64,000 nt of DNA from Microbacterium kyungheense (GTDB lineage Bacteria; Actinomycetota; Actinomycetes; Actinomycetales; Microbacteriaceae). The notes beneath the pieces were generated by a model. That model ran no database searches. It saw only the letters and a list, made by a program, of their open reading frames with translations, and was not told the DNA's origin. The position numbers and the translations under genes are program-made. Position 1 is the stretch's first letter, and each line of letters opens with the position of its first letter. Location: contig NZ_VFPE01000001.1 in assembly GCF_006783905.1 (NCBI RefSeq), positions 1 through 64,000 on the forward strand, read 5' to 3'. Shown piece by piece: positions 52,992 through 61,665 of this stretch.

Positions 52992-55435
52992 CGATTCCCT
53001 TCCTGCCCCTGCCGGCGGCTCAGAAGACGGCGGATGCCGCGCAGCGGGTGCCCGGTGCCGAGATCGGCCAGGCCCGCGGCCACGTGGTACGGCAGCTCGC
53101 CGGCGGACGACATCGCCATCGCGCGCAGCGACATGGAGGGCATCATCCGCAGCACGAAGTGGGCGCTCTTGACCTTCGCATCCCGCTCTGGCGAGGCGGG
53201 CAGGGCGAGGGCGGCATCGAAGTCCCTCTGCACGCGCCCGACGACAGCGCGGTACATGATGCCGCCGAGGAACGATCCCCTGGCGTCCGCCAGCCGCGCC
53301 TCCAGCTCGAGGCGGTGCGATCGTCGGGCGGGCGGGACTGCTCGGCCGAGCAGCGCCGCGAAGGCGTCGGGGACCTCGGCGGGAGGCTCGGCGTACGCGA
53401 GGTCGACGGCCGGCGGGTACGGCGAGAGCGATGCACGCCCCTCGTGCACGACGAGGGGCGCCGAGAGGCGGATGTCCGCGGCCGAGGCCGCGACGAGCAC
53501 CTCGTACTCGCCGTTCTCGAGCACCCAGCCGTGGTCCGCGACGTCCCAGTACGCGAGGTCGGCGAGGGGGAAGCTCAGCTCGACGCGGGTCGAGGCGCCG
53601 GCGGCGAGCCACGTCTTGGTGAAGGCCCGCAGCTCTTTGTCGGCCTTGAAGACCCGGCCCCGGTTGTTCCGGACGTAGAGCTGCACGACCTCGGCGCCGT
53701 CGCGATCGCCGGTGTTCGTCACCGTGACCTGCGCGTGGATGCGCTCGCCGTCGGGGGTCACGTCGAGCTCGCGGTGCTCGAAACGCGTGTACGACTGGCC
53801 GTGGCCGAACGGATACCGGAGCGCGGTGCCCGCCCGGTCATGGAACCGGTACCCGACGTAGATCGACTCGTAGTACTGCGAGACGGCGTCGCGGCCGAAG
53901 TCGTCTGCGCAGCTCGAGTCGGCGGCCGTGGCCGGCCAGCTCTCGGTGAGCCGTCCCGACGGGTTCGCCTCGCCGAACAGCAGGCGGGCGGCCGCTTCGC
54001 CGCCGCGCATGCCGGGCAGCGACAGCAGCAGCACTGCGGCGAGCTCTTCGGCGTGAGGGATCTCGACGGGCGCACCGGCCGACAGGACGAGCACGACCTT
54101 CGCACCGCTGTCGACGAGTGCCGAGAGCAGCCGGACCTGAGCCTCGGGCAGCGCCATCGTGGTCCGGTCGAAGCCCTCGCTCTCTTCGAGATCGCCCAGA
54201 CCGCCGAAGAACAGCACGGTGTCGGCGTGAGCCGCTGCCGCCAGCGCCGCGCTCTCCAGTGCCGCATCCGGGGCAGCGTCGAGCGCACGGTAACCGGGTG
54301 CATAGGCGTGATCGATCCGGCGACGCTCGAAGGCATCCTTCGGCGACACCGCCTCGGGTGGCGAGACGAGCGAGGAGCCCGCGCCCTGGAATCGCATCTT
54401 CTCGAACATCTCGCCCACGACGACGAGGCGTCCGCCCGGGGCCGACAGTGGGAGGACGCCGTCGTTCGCGAGCAGGACGGCGCCCTCGACGGCGACCTCT
54501 TCGGCCAGCGCGGCGTGCGCGGCAGCATCGACGCTCGCCGCCGTGTCGGGCGCGCATCGGTCGATGAGAGCGAGCACGCGGCCGACGGCGCGGTCGAGCG
54601 TCTCAGGCGAGAGGCGTCCGTCTTCGACAGCGGCCTTCAGCTCCGCGCGATTGTGCTCGACCTCGCCGGGCATGTCGAGATCGCAGCCCGCCGCGAGTCC
54701 TGCGACGCGATCGCGCGTGGCACCCCAGTCCGTCATGACGAGTCCGTCGAAGCCCCATTCGTCCCGCAGGATGCCGGTGAGCAGTTCTGCATTTTCGGAG
54801 CAGTAGGTGCCGTTCAGCCGGTTGTACGCGCACATCACGGTGGCGGGGGCGGCCTCGGTGACGATCCGCTCGAACGCGCGCAGATAGATCTCGCGCAGCG
54901 CGCGCTCGTCGACGACGCTGTCGCCGGTGAAGCGGAAGTCCTCGTTCGAGTTGGCCGCGAAGTGCTTGACGGATGCCGCCACCCCTTCGCTCTGGACGCC
55001 CCGGACGAACGCGGCGCCGAACACTCCCGAGATGAGCGGATCCTCCGAGTAGTACTCGAAGTTGCGACCGCACAGCGGGCTGCGCATGATGTTCACGCCC
55101 GGGGCGAGCAGCACATCCACGCCGAGAGCCGCGCTCTCGCGCCCGATCGCCGCGCCGACCTCGTGCGCGAGCCGTGGGTTCCAGGTCTTGGCCAGGGTCG
55201 TCGAGGTCGGGAAGGACGTGGAGGGCTCCGCCTCGGCCAGGCCGAACGCCCCGGCGTTGTCGCGCACCTTGCGCACGCCGTGCGGGCCGTCGGTGACGAA
55301 CAGGCGACGGACGCCGAGTCGTGCGACGCCGTTGGTGTTCCACGCGTCCACGCCCTCGAGCAGCAGCGTCTTCTCGTCGAGCGTGAGTCCGGCGACGAGC
55401 GAGTCGACGGTCGCGGGCGGTGGGGATGCCGTCAT
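52988..55435 (-). CDS. Beta-glucosidase-type GH3 enzyme
   Basis: The 815-residue product has the GH3 barrel (FVTDGPHGVRK, LLAPGVNIMRSPLCGRNFEYYSEDP, ASVKHFAANSNEDFR, nucleophile Asp in GLVMTDWGATRD near residue 235), the alpha/beta sandwich (LLANDGVLPL, TVLFFGGLGDLEESEGFDR) and the fibronectin-III-like end (VTVTNTGDRDGAEVVQLYV). It lacks a signal peptide. It overlaps the transporter gene before it and the GH78 gene after it, so uptake, de-rhamnosylation and de-glucosylation of a rhamnosyl-glucoside are encoded together. Confidence 0.95.
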   Translation of the reverse strand: MTASPPPATVDSLVAGLTLDEKTLLLEGVDAWNTNGVARLGVRRLFVTDGPHGVRKVRDNAGAFGLAEAEPSTSFPTSTTLAKTWNPRLAHEVGAAIGRESAALGVDVLLAPGVNIMRSPLCGRNFEYYSEDPLISGVFGAAFVRGVQSEGVAASVKHFAANSNEDFRFTGDSVVDERALREIYLRAFERIVTEAAPATVMCAYNRLNGTYCSENAELLTGILRDEWGFDGLVMTDWGATRDRVAGLAAGCDLDMPGEVEHNRAELKAAVEDGRLSPETLDRAVGRVLALIDRCAPDTAASVDAAAHAALAEEVAVEGAVLLANDGVLPLSAPGGRLVVVGEMFEKMRFQGAGSSLVSPPEAVSPKDAFERRRIDHAYAPGYRALDAAPDAALESAALAAAAHADTVLFFGGLGDLEESEGFDRTTMALPEAQVRLLSALVDSGAKVVLVLSAGAPVEIPHAEELAAVLLLSLPGMRGGEAAARLLFGEANPSGRLTESWPATAADSSCADDFGRDAVSQYYESIYVGYRFHDRAGTALRYPFGHGQSYTRFEHRELDVTPDGERIHAQVTVTNTGDRDGAEVVQLYVRNNRGRVFKADKELRAFTKTWLAAGASTRVELSFPLADLAYWDVADHGWVLENGEYEVLVAASAADIRLSAPLVVHEGRASLSPYPPAVDLAYAEPPAEVPDAFAALLGRAVPPARRSHRLELEARLADARGSFLGGIMYRAVVGRVQRDFDAALALPASPERDAKVKSAHFVLRMMPSMSLRAMAMSSAGELPYHVAAGLADLGTGHPLRGIRRLLSRRQGQEGNR

Positions 55436-56712
55436 CAGCGGACTCCGCGGACGAAGCTGGTGACGATGCCCGTGCCGATCGCGATGACGGCACCGGTGAG
55501 GAACAGCGCGGTGTAGTTGCCGCCGGTGACATCACCGAGAAGAAGCAGGCCGGAGCCGATGAGCGGTGCGATCGCGCCGGGCAGCGTGGCGGAGAGGTTG
55601 TAGATCGACATCCAGCGGCCGGCCTGATCCTTCTCGGGCACGAGGTCGCTGGCCATGGCGACGTCGGTGGCGCCGAACATGCCCGCGGCGCCGAGGACGA
55701 ACATGACGGCGGCGAAGAACAGACCGAACCCGTCGGTGAACGCCATGAGCGCCAGCCCGGTGGCGGTCAGTGCTGAGGCGGTGAAGATGAACACCTTGCG
55801 GCGGCGGAGCTTGTCGGAGAGCAGTCCGGATCCGACGGCGAAGCCCATGGTGACGAGGATGCCGATGCCGCCCACCAGAGCGAGCTTCTGCCCCGCCTCT
55901 TCGGCGGTGAACCCCAGACGGTCGGCGAGGAAGTACAGCTGGTACGTCGTCAAGAAGGCGAGCGCCGTCTGCATGAGGAACTTGCCCAGCCAGACCAGTG
56001 AGAAGTCCGGATGCCTGCGCGGGTTGAAGATCAGCAGGCGGAAGGTCTGCCTGACTGTCGTGTGCTCGAGGGGAGCCGTCGAGTCCGGGAACACCAGCGA
56101 ATAGATCAGGGCGAACACGCCCAGCACCAGCACCGGAAGCGCGAACAGCAGCACGAGATTGCCGGTGAGCATGCCGCCGATCGTGTAGCCGAGCACGCCG
56201 GCGAGCTGCGTCGCGACGCCGACGATGGCCCCCACGGTGCCGCGCTGCGCCTCGGGCACGCGTTCGGCGACCACCGGGACGATCGCGGCGGCCGATCCCG
56301 CGCCGCCGATGCAGACGATGCACCACGCGCCGATCAGCAGCGGCACGGACGGGGCCAGGGCGACGCCGACCGAGCCGGCGAGCACGACGAGGATGCCGCC
56401 GAGCAGCCACGGGCGGCGGCGGCCCCAGCGCGAGCGTGTGTGGTCGCTGAGGACCCCCGCCACCGGACCGCTGACGATGGAGACGATCGCGCCGATGGCC
56501 GAGACGAGGCCCAGGGTGACGGCCTTGTCGTCGGGTGCGAGCTGCTGCACCTTGAACGGGAGGCTGAACAGCGCCGGCATCATCACGGTGAGGTAGAGCC
56601 CGAAGTTCATCAGGCCGAACAGCGTCAGGAACAGGCCGCCGACCCGCGTGGGGGCTTCGGCGGAGGGGGCGTCGGGGGAGACCGCGATGCTGGTCTCGTC
56701 GAGAGGGGCCAT
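55435..56712 (-). CDS. MFS sugar or glycoside transporter
   Basis: The 425-residue product has about 12 membrane helices and a motif A-like loop, GVLSDHTRSRWGRRRPWLLGG, typical of GPH-like and glycoside permeases. It likely imports the rhamnosylated glycoside that the two downstream hydrolases cut. ATG 56712 follows AGGGAAGG-free sequence with only a weak ribosome site (GAGTCCC), and lies 31 bases below the first LacI operator. The next gene begins in a TGATG overlap. Confidence 0.9.
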   Translation of the reverse strand: MAPLDETSIAVSPDAPSAEAPTRVGGLFLTLFGLMNFGLYLTVMMPALFSLPFKVQQLAPDDKAVTLGLVSAIGAIVSIVSGPVAGVLSDHTRSRWGRRRPWLLGGILVVLAGSVGVALAPSVPLLIGAWCIVCIGGAGSAAAIVPVVAERVPEAQRGTVGAIVGVATQLAGVLGYTIGGMLTGNLVLLFALPVLVLGVFALIYSLVFPDSTAPLEHTTVRQTFRLLIFNPRRHPDFSLVWLGKFLMQTALAFLTTYQLYFLADRLGFTAEEAGQKLALVGGIGILVTMGFAVGSGLLSDKLRRRKVFIFTASALTATGLALMAFTDGFGLFFAAVMFVLGAAGMFGATDVAMASDLVPEKDQAGRWMSIYNLSATLPGAIAPLIGSGLLLLGDVTGGNYTALFLTGAVIAIGTGIVTSFVRGVR

Positions 56713-56742
56713 GGGACTCCGATGTCTCACAGGGAAGGTGGC

Positions 56743-56754
56743 TAGCGCGCGCTA
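56743..56754. promoter_or_regulatory. LacI-type operator 1
   Basis: TAGCGCGCGCTA is a perfect 12-base palindrome around the expected transcription start of the transporter operon. The shared pattern with 56777 and 57818 is T(A/T)GC(G/A)CGCGCTA. Confidence 0.75.
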
Positions 56755-56759
56755 CCGAC

Positions 56760-56788
56760 ACAGTAGATCAACGCACTAGCGCGCGCAA
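56760..56788 (-). promoter_or_regulatory. Promoter of the rhamnoside operon with operator 2
   Basis: On the minus strand TTGCGC (56788-56783) and TACTGT (56765-56760) are 17 bases apart. Operator 2, TAGCGCGCGCAA on the plus strand at 56777-56788, covers the -35 element. Operators 1 and 2 are 34 bases apart centre to centre, so two dimers or a looped tetramer could shut the promoter. Confidence 0.65.
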
Positions 56789-56811
56789 GCTGCGGCTGTG
56801 AGCCCGACCCG

Positions 56812-57798
56812 TCAGGTGGTCTCGCGGGCGACGATCTCGGTGGTCGCCCGCGGCCGGTCCGCCGGCACCGCCGTGCCCGCCGCCGCCGTGAGGGCCATCT
56901 GTGCGAAGTAGCGACCCAGGCCCGCGATGTCGACCCGCACCGAACTGAGGGAGGGGACGAGAAGCGCGGCCAGCGGAGTGTCGTCGTGCCCGACGATGGC
57001 GAGACCGTCCGGCACCGCGACGCCTGCTCGAAGTGCGGCGCGAAGCAGCAGCGCGGCGACATCGTCGTTGTAGGCGATGACGCCGTCGACGCCCACCGCG
57101 ATGAGCTCGCGAAGGCGGTCGGCGGCGGTCGCGGCATCCACTTCGACGACGTCGACGAGCTCGGCGTCCGGCGTGCGGTCGACCTCGGCGCGCGCGGTCG
57201 CCAGGCGAAGGTCGCGCAGGTCGGCCAGACGGACGTCGGGCGATGCCGCGTACGCGAGGCGGGCGCGGCCTCGCTCGACGAGGTGGCGCACCTGGAGCGC
57301 GGGGCCGTCGCTCAGCTCATCGAGGACGGTGCCATCCTCTCGAGCCGTGTCGGGCACGATGTGCTCGACGCCCGCTGCACGGAATCGGGCGATCTGGGCG
57401 CGGCTGAAGGGCGTGAGACCCATCACGACGTCGGGGTTGAGCGTCTCCCACAGGGGCTGCGCCTTGCCGCCGCTGTGAGGGGTCATTGTGACGAGCGAAT
57501 ACCCCGCCTCGTCGAGCGCGAGAGAGGCCTCGTCGAGGTTCGTGCGCAGATTGTGGTCGAGCGGCCAGTCGGGCATGACCAGCAGGACGATCCGGGTCCG
57601 GCCGCTCGCCAGCGCTCGTGCGGCCGTGTTGGCGCGGTAGCCGAGCCGCTTCGCCTCGGCGATCACGCGTTCCCGCGTGGCATCCGAGATCTTCTGACCG
57701 GGGGTGTCGTTGAGCACGAAGCCGACCGTCGCGCGAGAGATCCCCAGCGACCGGGCGACGTCGGCCGCGGTGACCCGCTTGGCGGCGGTGGTGGGCAT
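56812..57798 (-). CDS. LacI-family regulator of the rhamnoside operon
   Basis: The 328-residue product has the LacI helix-turn-helix and hinge (RVTAADVARSLGISRATVGFVLNDTPGQKISDATRERVIAEAKRLGYRANTAARALASG, residues 7-65) and a periplasmic-binding-like ligand domain with VMGLTPFSRAQIA, GVDGVIAYNDDVAALLLRAAL and LAIVGHDDTPLAALLVPSLSSVRVD. It lies upstream of the transporter gene on the same strand with operators on both sides of it. The inducer is probably rhamnose or a rhamnosyl glycoside; this is inference. Confidence 0.93.
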   Translation of the reverse strand: MPTTAAKRVTAADVARSLGISRATVGFVLNDTPGQKISDATRERVIAEAKRLGYRANTAARALASGRTRIVLLVMPDWPLDHNLRTNLDEASLALDEAGYSLVTMTPHSGGKAQPLWETLNPDVVMGLTPFSRAQIARFRAAGVEHIVPDTAREDGTVLDELSDGPALQVRHLVERGRARLAYAASPDVRLADLRDLRLATARAEVDRTPDAELVDVVEVDAATAADRLRELIAVGVDGVIAYNDDVAALLLRAALRAGVAVPDGLAIVGHDDTPLAALLVPSLSSVRVDIAGLGRYFAQMALTAAAGTAVPADRPRATTEIVARETT

Positions 57799-57817
57799 CG
57801 GATGCCTCCTCTCCAGC

Positions 57818-57829
57818 TTGCACGCGCTA
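57818..57829. promoter_or_regulatory. LacI-type operator 3 (autoregulatory)
   Basis: TTGCACGCGCTA lies 20 bases upstream of the lacI-type start and matches operator 2 in inverted orientation at 11 of 12 positions. It suggests the regulator controls itself. Confidence 0.65.
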
Positions 57830-57853
57830 GCGACGTTACCGCAGCGGGGCGGC

Positions 57854-59434
57854 TCAGATCGGGAACGCCTTGATGCGCAGCAGCAGCCCCGGTCCTGACC
57901 GGTCGAGGATGCGGCCGCCGACGATGACGCCCGCCACGATGACGCCCGCTCCGACGACGATTCCGACCACGAGGGCGAGCGCGCCGAGAGGAGCGGACCC
58001 CGTCACCAGCGAGACGATCGCGAGGACGATCGCCGGTGCGCTGAGCAGGAGGCAGGCTCCCATCACCACGAACACCAGCATCCCGCTCGCGAACGTCTGG
58101 CCGGGCACCGTCTTGAAGGGGCTGTCGCCCGCGCGGGGGACCGGCACGACGAGGAGCGCCGACGAGACTGCAGACACGCCGTAGCCGACGAGGACGAGCC
58201 CGAGCGCGCCGCCGAGCACCGCGGGCAGGTGACCCCACGTGCCGGTGATCGCGGCGACGACCACCGCGATGGCGATGACCGCCGGAACACCCACCGAACC
58301 CGCTCCCAGCACGCGGCCCCAGCGATCGGCGCGACCGGTGGTGCCCGACGAGAGGACGGAGGCGAACGCCGTGCCGTCGTACGAGACGTCGGCGTAGCTC
58401 GCTATCGCCAGGATGAGCGCAACGAACACCGCGGACGCGCCGAACATCACGCCGTCGACTCCCGTGGTGAACGCGAACAGGGCGGGGAAGAGCGGGATGA
58501 AGATGAGCTGACGCAGGTAGCGCGGATCGCGCAGCCAGCTGTTGAGCGACCGCGCCCACGTGGCGCCCACTCCACCGGTCGGCATCACGCCGAACAGTCC
58601 GAGCGCGCCGGACTTGACCGTCCGCGTCGTCGGGCGCGGGCGCGTGCCGGCAGCGGCGTGCAGTGCCCGCGCCCACACGAGCCACAGAGCCGCCAGCGTG
58701 CCGACCGCGATCGCCAGCTTGCACAGTGCGGGCAGCCACGCGCCCGCCGCCACGTCTCCGGGCACCGCCCACGCGGCTCCGATCGGCGTCCATCCGAGGA
58801 TCGTGCCGGCCAGTCCCAGCCGGGCCATCAGGTCGTCCGCCGCGTCGACGAGTCCGAGGACGCCGGTCAGGATCGGCCCCGTCATGATCAGCAGGCCGAT
58901 GACGACCGTGCCGAGGATCTCCTGCCCGCGGCGGCGACCCGAGAAGCCCGTCGTCACCGTGGTCACGAGCCGGCTGAAGAGGACGCACGTCAGCACGGCG
59001 ACCACGACCATGGGCAGCGCGACGACGGCCGCCAGCGGCCAGCGCACCCAGAGGACGACCGACGCGAGGGCGGTGAGCGAGGTCGCGATGCCGGGGATGC
59101 CGGTCAGCCCGGTGCCCGCCAGCGCGAACATGAGCTGACGCTGCGAGAGCGGGAAGGGTGCCAAGCGGTCGGCATCCACCATCCCGTCCGACCCCGACAC
59201 GATCAGCGGGCCGAGCGTCCAGCCGAGCAGCAGGGCAGAGCCGGCGACCACGGCGATCGCCCGGGTCGCCTCGAGACCCTGCAGGAAGCTGACGGCCACG
59301 AGGCCCACGACGACGAGGCCGACCAGCCACACGGCGGCCAGCATCCCGAAGACGAACCCCACCAGCTGCCACGGGCTGCGGGTGAGCGAGTTGCCGAGGA
59401 GGCGATACCGCAGCCTCAGGACTGTCGCAACCAC
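57854..59434 (-). CDS. ABC transporter membrane protein
   Basis: The 526-residue product has about 12 hydrophobic segments spread over its length, with a soluble centre (KSGALGLFGVMPTGGVGATWARSLNSWLRDPRYLRQLIFIPLF). It directly follows the ATPase gene, overlapping it by 19 bases, and so forms an ABC exporter whose substrate is unknown; the pairing resembles the actinobacterial ABC-2-like exporters with a large permease. GTG 59434 is chosen as start because it gives VVATVLRLRYRLLGNSLTRS just before the first helix; the longer frame to 59569 lies inside the ATPase gene. Confidence 0.82.
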   Translation of the reverse strand: MVATVLRLRYRLLGNSLTRSPWQLVGFVFGMLAAVWLVGLVVVGLVAVSFLQGLEATRAIAVVAGSALLLGWTLGPLIVSGSDGMVDADRLAPFPLSQRQLMFALAGTGLTGIPGIATSLTALASVVLWVRWPLAAVVALPMVVVAVLTCVLFSRLVTTVTTGFSGRRRGQEILGTVVIGLLIMTGPILTGVLGLVDAADDLMARLGLAGTILGWTPIGAAWAVPGDVAAGAWLPALCKLAIAVGTLAALWLVWARALHAAAGTRPRPTTRTVKSGALGLFGVMPTGGVGATWARSLNSWLRDPRYLRQLIFIPLFPALFAFTTGVDGVMFGASAVFVALILAIASYADVSYDGTAFASVLSSGTTGRADRWGRVLGAGSVGVPAVIAIAVVVAAITGTWGHLPAVLGGALGLVLVGYGVSAVSSALLVVPVPRAGDSPFKTVPGQTFASGMLVFVVMGACLLLSAPAIVLAIVSLVTGSAPLGALALVVGIVVGAGVIVAGVIVGGRILDRSGPGLLLRIKAFPI

Positions 59435-60192
59435 TCCGGTCCTTCCGAGGTGTGGCGGCCGCCGACGAGGGTGAGGAACCTCGACTGGAGGGTCTCGCCC
59501 GCGCGGACGTCGTCGACGGTTCCCGCGGCGCGCACGCCGCCGTCGACGATGATCGCGACGTGGTCGCACATGCGCTGGACGAGGTCCATCGAGTGACTCG
59601 ACACGATGACCGTGCCGCCGGTGGACGTGTAGCCGCGCAGGACGTCTTCGATGTTGGCGGCCGACACCGGGTCGACGGATTCGAAAGGCTCGTCCAGCAC
59701 GAGCAGGCGGGGCGCGTTCACCAGGGCGCAGGCGAGCGCCACCTTCTTCGTCATGCCCGCCGAATAGTCGGCGACCATCGTCCCGGCGGCTTCGCGCAGG
59801 TCCATCAGGGCGAGCAGGTCGGCGACGCGCGGGGCGATCTCGGGGCGCGGGATGCCGAACATCATGGCCGTGTACGTGATGAGCTGCTCGCCGGTGAGCC
59901 GGTCGAACAGACGCACCCCGTCGGCGAGGTTGCCGATCATCCGCTTCGCCTCTACCGGATGCTGCCAGACATCGACGCCGTGGACCTGTGCCGTGCCGGC
60001 ATCCGGACGCAGCAGGCCCGTCGCCATCGAGAGCGTCGTCGTCTTGCCGGCGCCGTTCGGACCCACGAGGCCGAAGAACGAGCCCGTCGGCACCTCCAGG
60101 TCCAGCCCGGCGACGGCGAGCTTGTCGCCGAACCGCTTCACGAGCCCCGACAACCTCAGGGCGGGCACCGTCGGAGTCTCATCCACGCTCAC
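59416..60192 (-). CDS. ABC transporter ATP-binding protein
   Basis: The 258-residue product has Walker A GLVGPNGAGKTTTL (about residue 42), a variant signature DYSAGMTKKVALACAL in place of LSGGQ, Walker B RLLVLDEPFESVD and the switch histidine VSSHSMDLV. It drives the permease encoded downstream. GTG 60192 (VSVDETPTVPALRLSGLVKRF) is preferred to an upstream frame to 60348. The YSAGM signature is typical of ABC-2 type exporter ATPases. Confidence 0.92.
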   Translation of the reverse strand: MSVDETPTVPALRLSGLVKRFGDKLAVAGLDLEVPTGSFFGLVGPNGAGKTTTLSMATGLLRPDAGTAQVHGVDVWQHPVEAKRMIGNLADGVRLFDRLTGEQLITYTAMMFGIPRPEIAPRVADLLALMDLREAAGTMVADYSAGMTKKVALACALVNAPRLLVLDEPFESVDPVSAANIEDVLRGYTSTGGTVIVSSHSMDLVQRMCDHVAIIVDGGVRAAGTVDDVRAGETLQSRFLTLVGGRHTSEGPEWLRQS

Positions 60193-60256
60193 GACCCTAG
60201 CGAGTCCGGGCGCGGCGCCTTCGTCGGAGGAAGCACGTCGGGCTGGGCGGGCTCGC

Positions 60257-61042
60257 CTACCTTGCCAGCGCGGGTGCGGTGGAGCGGGCAGCGATCCATC
60301 GCTGCCCGGCGATCCATTCGGCGAATGTGGTCGACGAGAGCGTCGCATCCGCCGCCGGCGTCAGCTCATCGCCGGTGAGCACTGTTCCGAAGTAGGGCGC
60401 CTGCGGGTCGCCGATCACCGTGCGCGGGTCATCCTTCGCGGCGAACGCACGACGGACGAACTCGTCCTGTGGAATTCGCTCGGGGCCGCCGATCTCGCGC
60501 ACCCCGCCCACAGGGGTGCTGCCTGCCGCTCGCGCGACGGCATGCGAGACGTCCGCGGCGGCCATCGGCTGCATGAGCCCCGTACTCAGCGTCGCGACCC
60601 CGTCGACCGTGGCCTCATCGCCGATCCGGATGGCGAACTCGAAGAACTGCGTCGCGCGGATGATCGTGAAAGCCTGGCCGGACTCCCGGATCAGCTGCTC
60701 CTGCGCGACCTTGGCGCGCAGATAGCCGGAGTCGGGCAGGCGCTCCGCCCCGACGATGGAGAGCGCGACATGGTGGGTGACGCCGGTGGTCTCTTCGGCA
60801 TCCAGTTGGTTGCGGGTGGACGTGGTGAAGAACCGCAGCACGTCCTCGTCGGCGAACGACGGTGAATTCGAGACATCGACGACGACGTCAGCCCCGCCGA
60901 AGGCTGCAGCCAGCCCTTCGCCGGTGATCGTGTCGACCCCGGAGTCCGGCGACGCGGCCACCGCGAAATGACCGTGTCCGTTCATGAGCTGGACGACCCT
61001 GGATCCGATGAGGCCCGTGCCTCCGACGACCACGATGTTCAT
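60257..61042 (-). CDS. NmrA-like NAD(P)-binding reductase
   Basis: The 261-residue product begins MNIVVVGGTGLIGSRVVQLM with the Rossmann GxxGxxG motif, followed by ADVVVDVSNSPSFADEDVLRFF, HHVALSIVGAERLPDSGYLRAKVAQEQLIRESG and TIIRATQFFEF. These are marks of the atypical short-chain NmrA/SDR group, often NADPH-dependent or redox-sensing. ATG 61042 is the family start; nine codons upstream are discarded. It is divergent from the GNAT gene, sharing a 200-base control region with two palindromes. Confidence 0.88.
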   Translation of the reverse strand: MNIVVVGGTGLIGSRVVQLMNGHGHFAVAASPDSGVDTITGEGLAAAFGGADVVVDVSNSPSFADEDVLRFFTTSTRNQLDAEETTGVTHHVALSIVGAERLPDSGYLRAKVAQEQLIRESGQAFTIIRATQFFEFAIRIGDEATVDGVATLSTGLMQPMAAADVSHAVARAAGSTPVGGVREIGGPERIPQDEFVRRAFAAKDDPRTVIGDPQAPYFGTVLTGDELTPAADATLSSTTFAEWIAGQRWIAARSTAPALAR

Positions 61043-61113
61043 GTCTGCCCCTTCCGTCTGTGCGGGCATGTCGGTCGCCCGTCATCAGTCCCGACCGCGC
61101 GACGGGGGGTTTC

Positions 61114-61175
61114 GTGACACTTCCTGTCACATCGGTGCACCGTGTCCTGTCGTCTCTGGTGACGGGTTCCGTCAC
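61114..61175. promoter_or_regulatory. Two palindromes in the NmrA-GNAT control region
   Basis: GTGACA-N5-TGTCAC (61114-61130) and GTGACGG-GTT-CCGTCAC (61159-61175) share the half-site GTGAC(A/G), centre to centre 45 bases. A further GGTTCCGTCA copy follows the second. They could be binding sites of one regulator acting on both divergent genes; the regulator is not identified. Confidence 0.5.
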
Positions 61176-61242
61176 GGGTTCCGTCAGCGGCGGGTGGATC
61201 TGGTCCTCTCCCGCCGCACTGCACATGATCGAAGGAGACGAT

Positions 61243-61665
61243 GTGAACGCACAGCCGAAGGATTTCACGGGAAGGGCGACGGAGTCCGACACCGCCGCAC
61301 TGGTCGCGGAGGTCAGCGGGGAGAGCGTGCCGGAACTGGAGATCCCCTCCGCCGAGACCGACATCGAGATATCGGTCCGTCGGCGCGACAGCGAGGACCG
61401 GTACGCGGCCGTGCTCGGCGAATGGGAGGTCGGGACGATCAGCTACCGCGAGATCGGTGCCATCCACTACGAGCGTCGTGACGATGTCCTGGTGATCGAT
61501 TGGACGTTCCTGGAGCCGGCGTTTCGCGGCCGGGGGATCGCCGCGGACTTCATCGCCGACGTGCTCGACGATCTGAGGGAGGACGGGGCGCGGGTTGCGG
61601 TGACCTGTCAGGTGGTGTCGGCGTTCATCGCCGCAAATCCGGAGTACGCCGACCTCGTGGCGTAG
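61243..61665 (+). CDS. GNAT-type N-acetyltransferase, YjdJ-like
   Basis: The 140-residue product has an acidic N-terminal third and a small GNAT domain: RYAAVLGEWEVGTISYREIG, VLVIDWTFLEPAFRGRGIAADFIADVLDDLREDGARVAVTCQVVSAFIAANPEY. The FRGRGIA acetyl-CoA loop and the ending CxxVxxFIxxNPEY are the YjdJ/GCN5-related pattern. GTG 61243 follows GAAGGAG at 61231-61237. Its last 41 bases overlap the end of the convergent LuxR-type gene. Confidence 0.85.
   Translation: MNAQPKDFTGRATESDTAALVAEVSGESVPELEIPSAETDIEISVRRRDSEDRYAAVLGEWEVGTISYREIGAIHYERRDDVLVIDWTFLEPAFRGRGIAADFIADVLDDLREDGARVAVTCQVVSAFIAANPEYADLVA

Noticed and set aside
52988..53612. N-terminal extension of the GH78 rhamnosidase
   Set aside because: The extra 207 codons lie inside the GH3 gene in another frame; ATG 52991 in a four-base overlap is the natural start.
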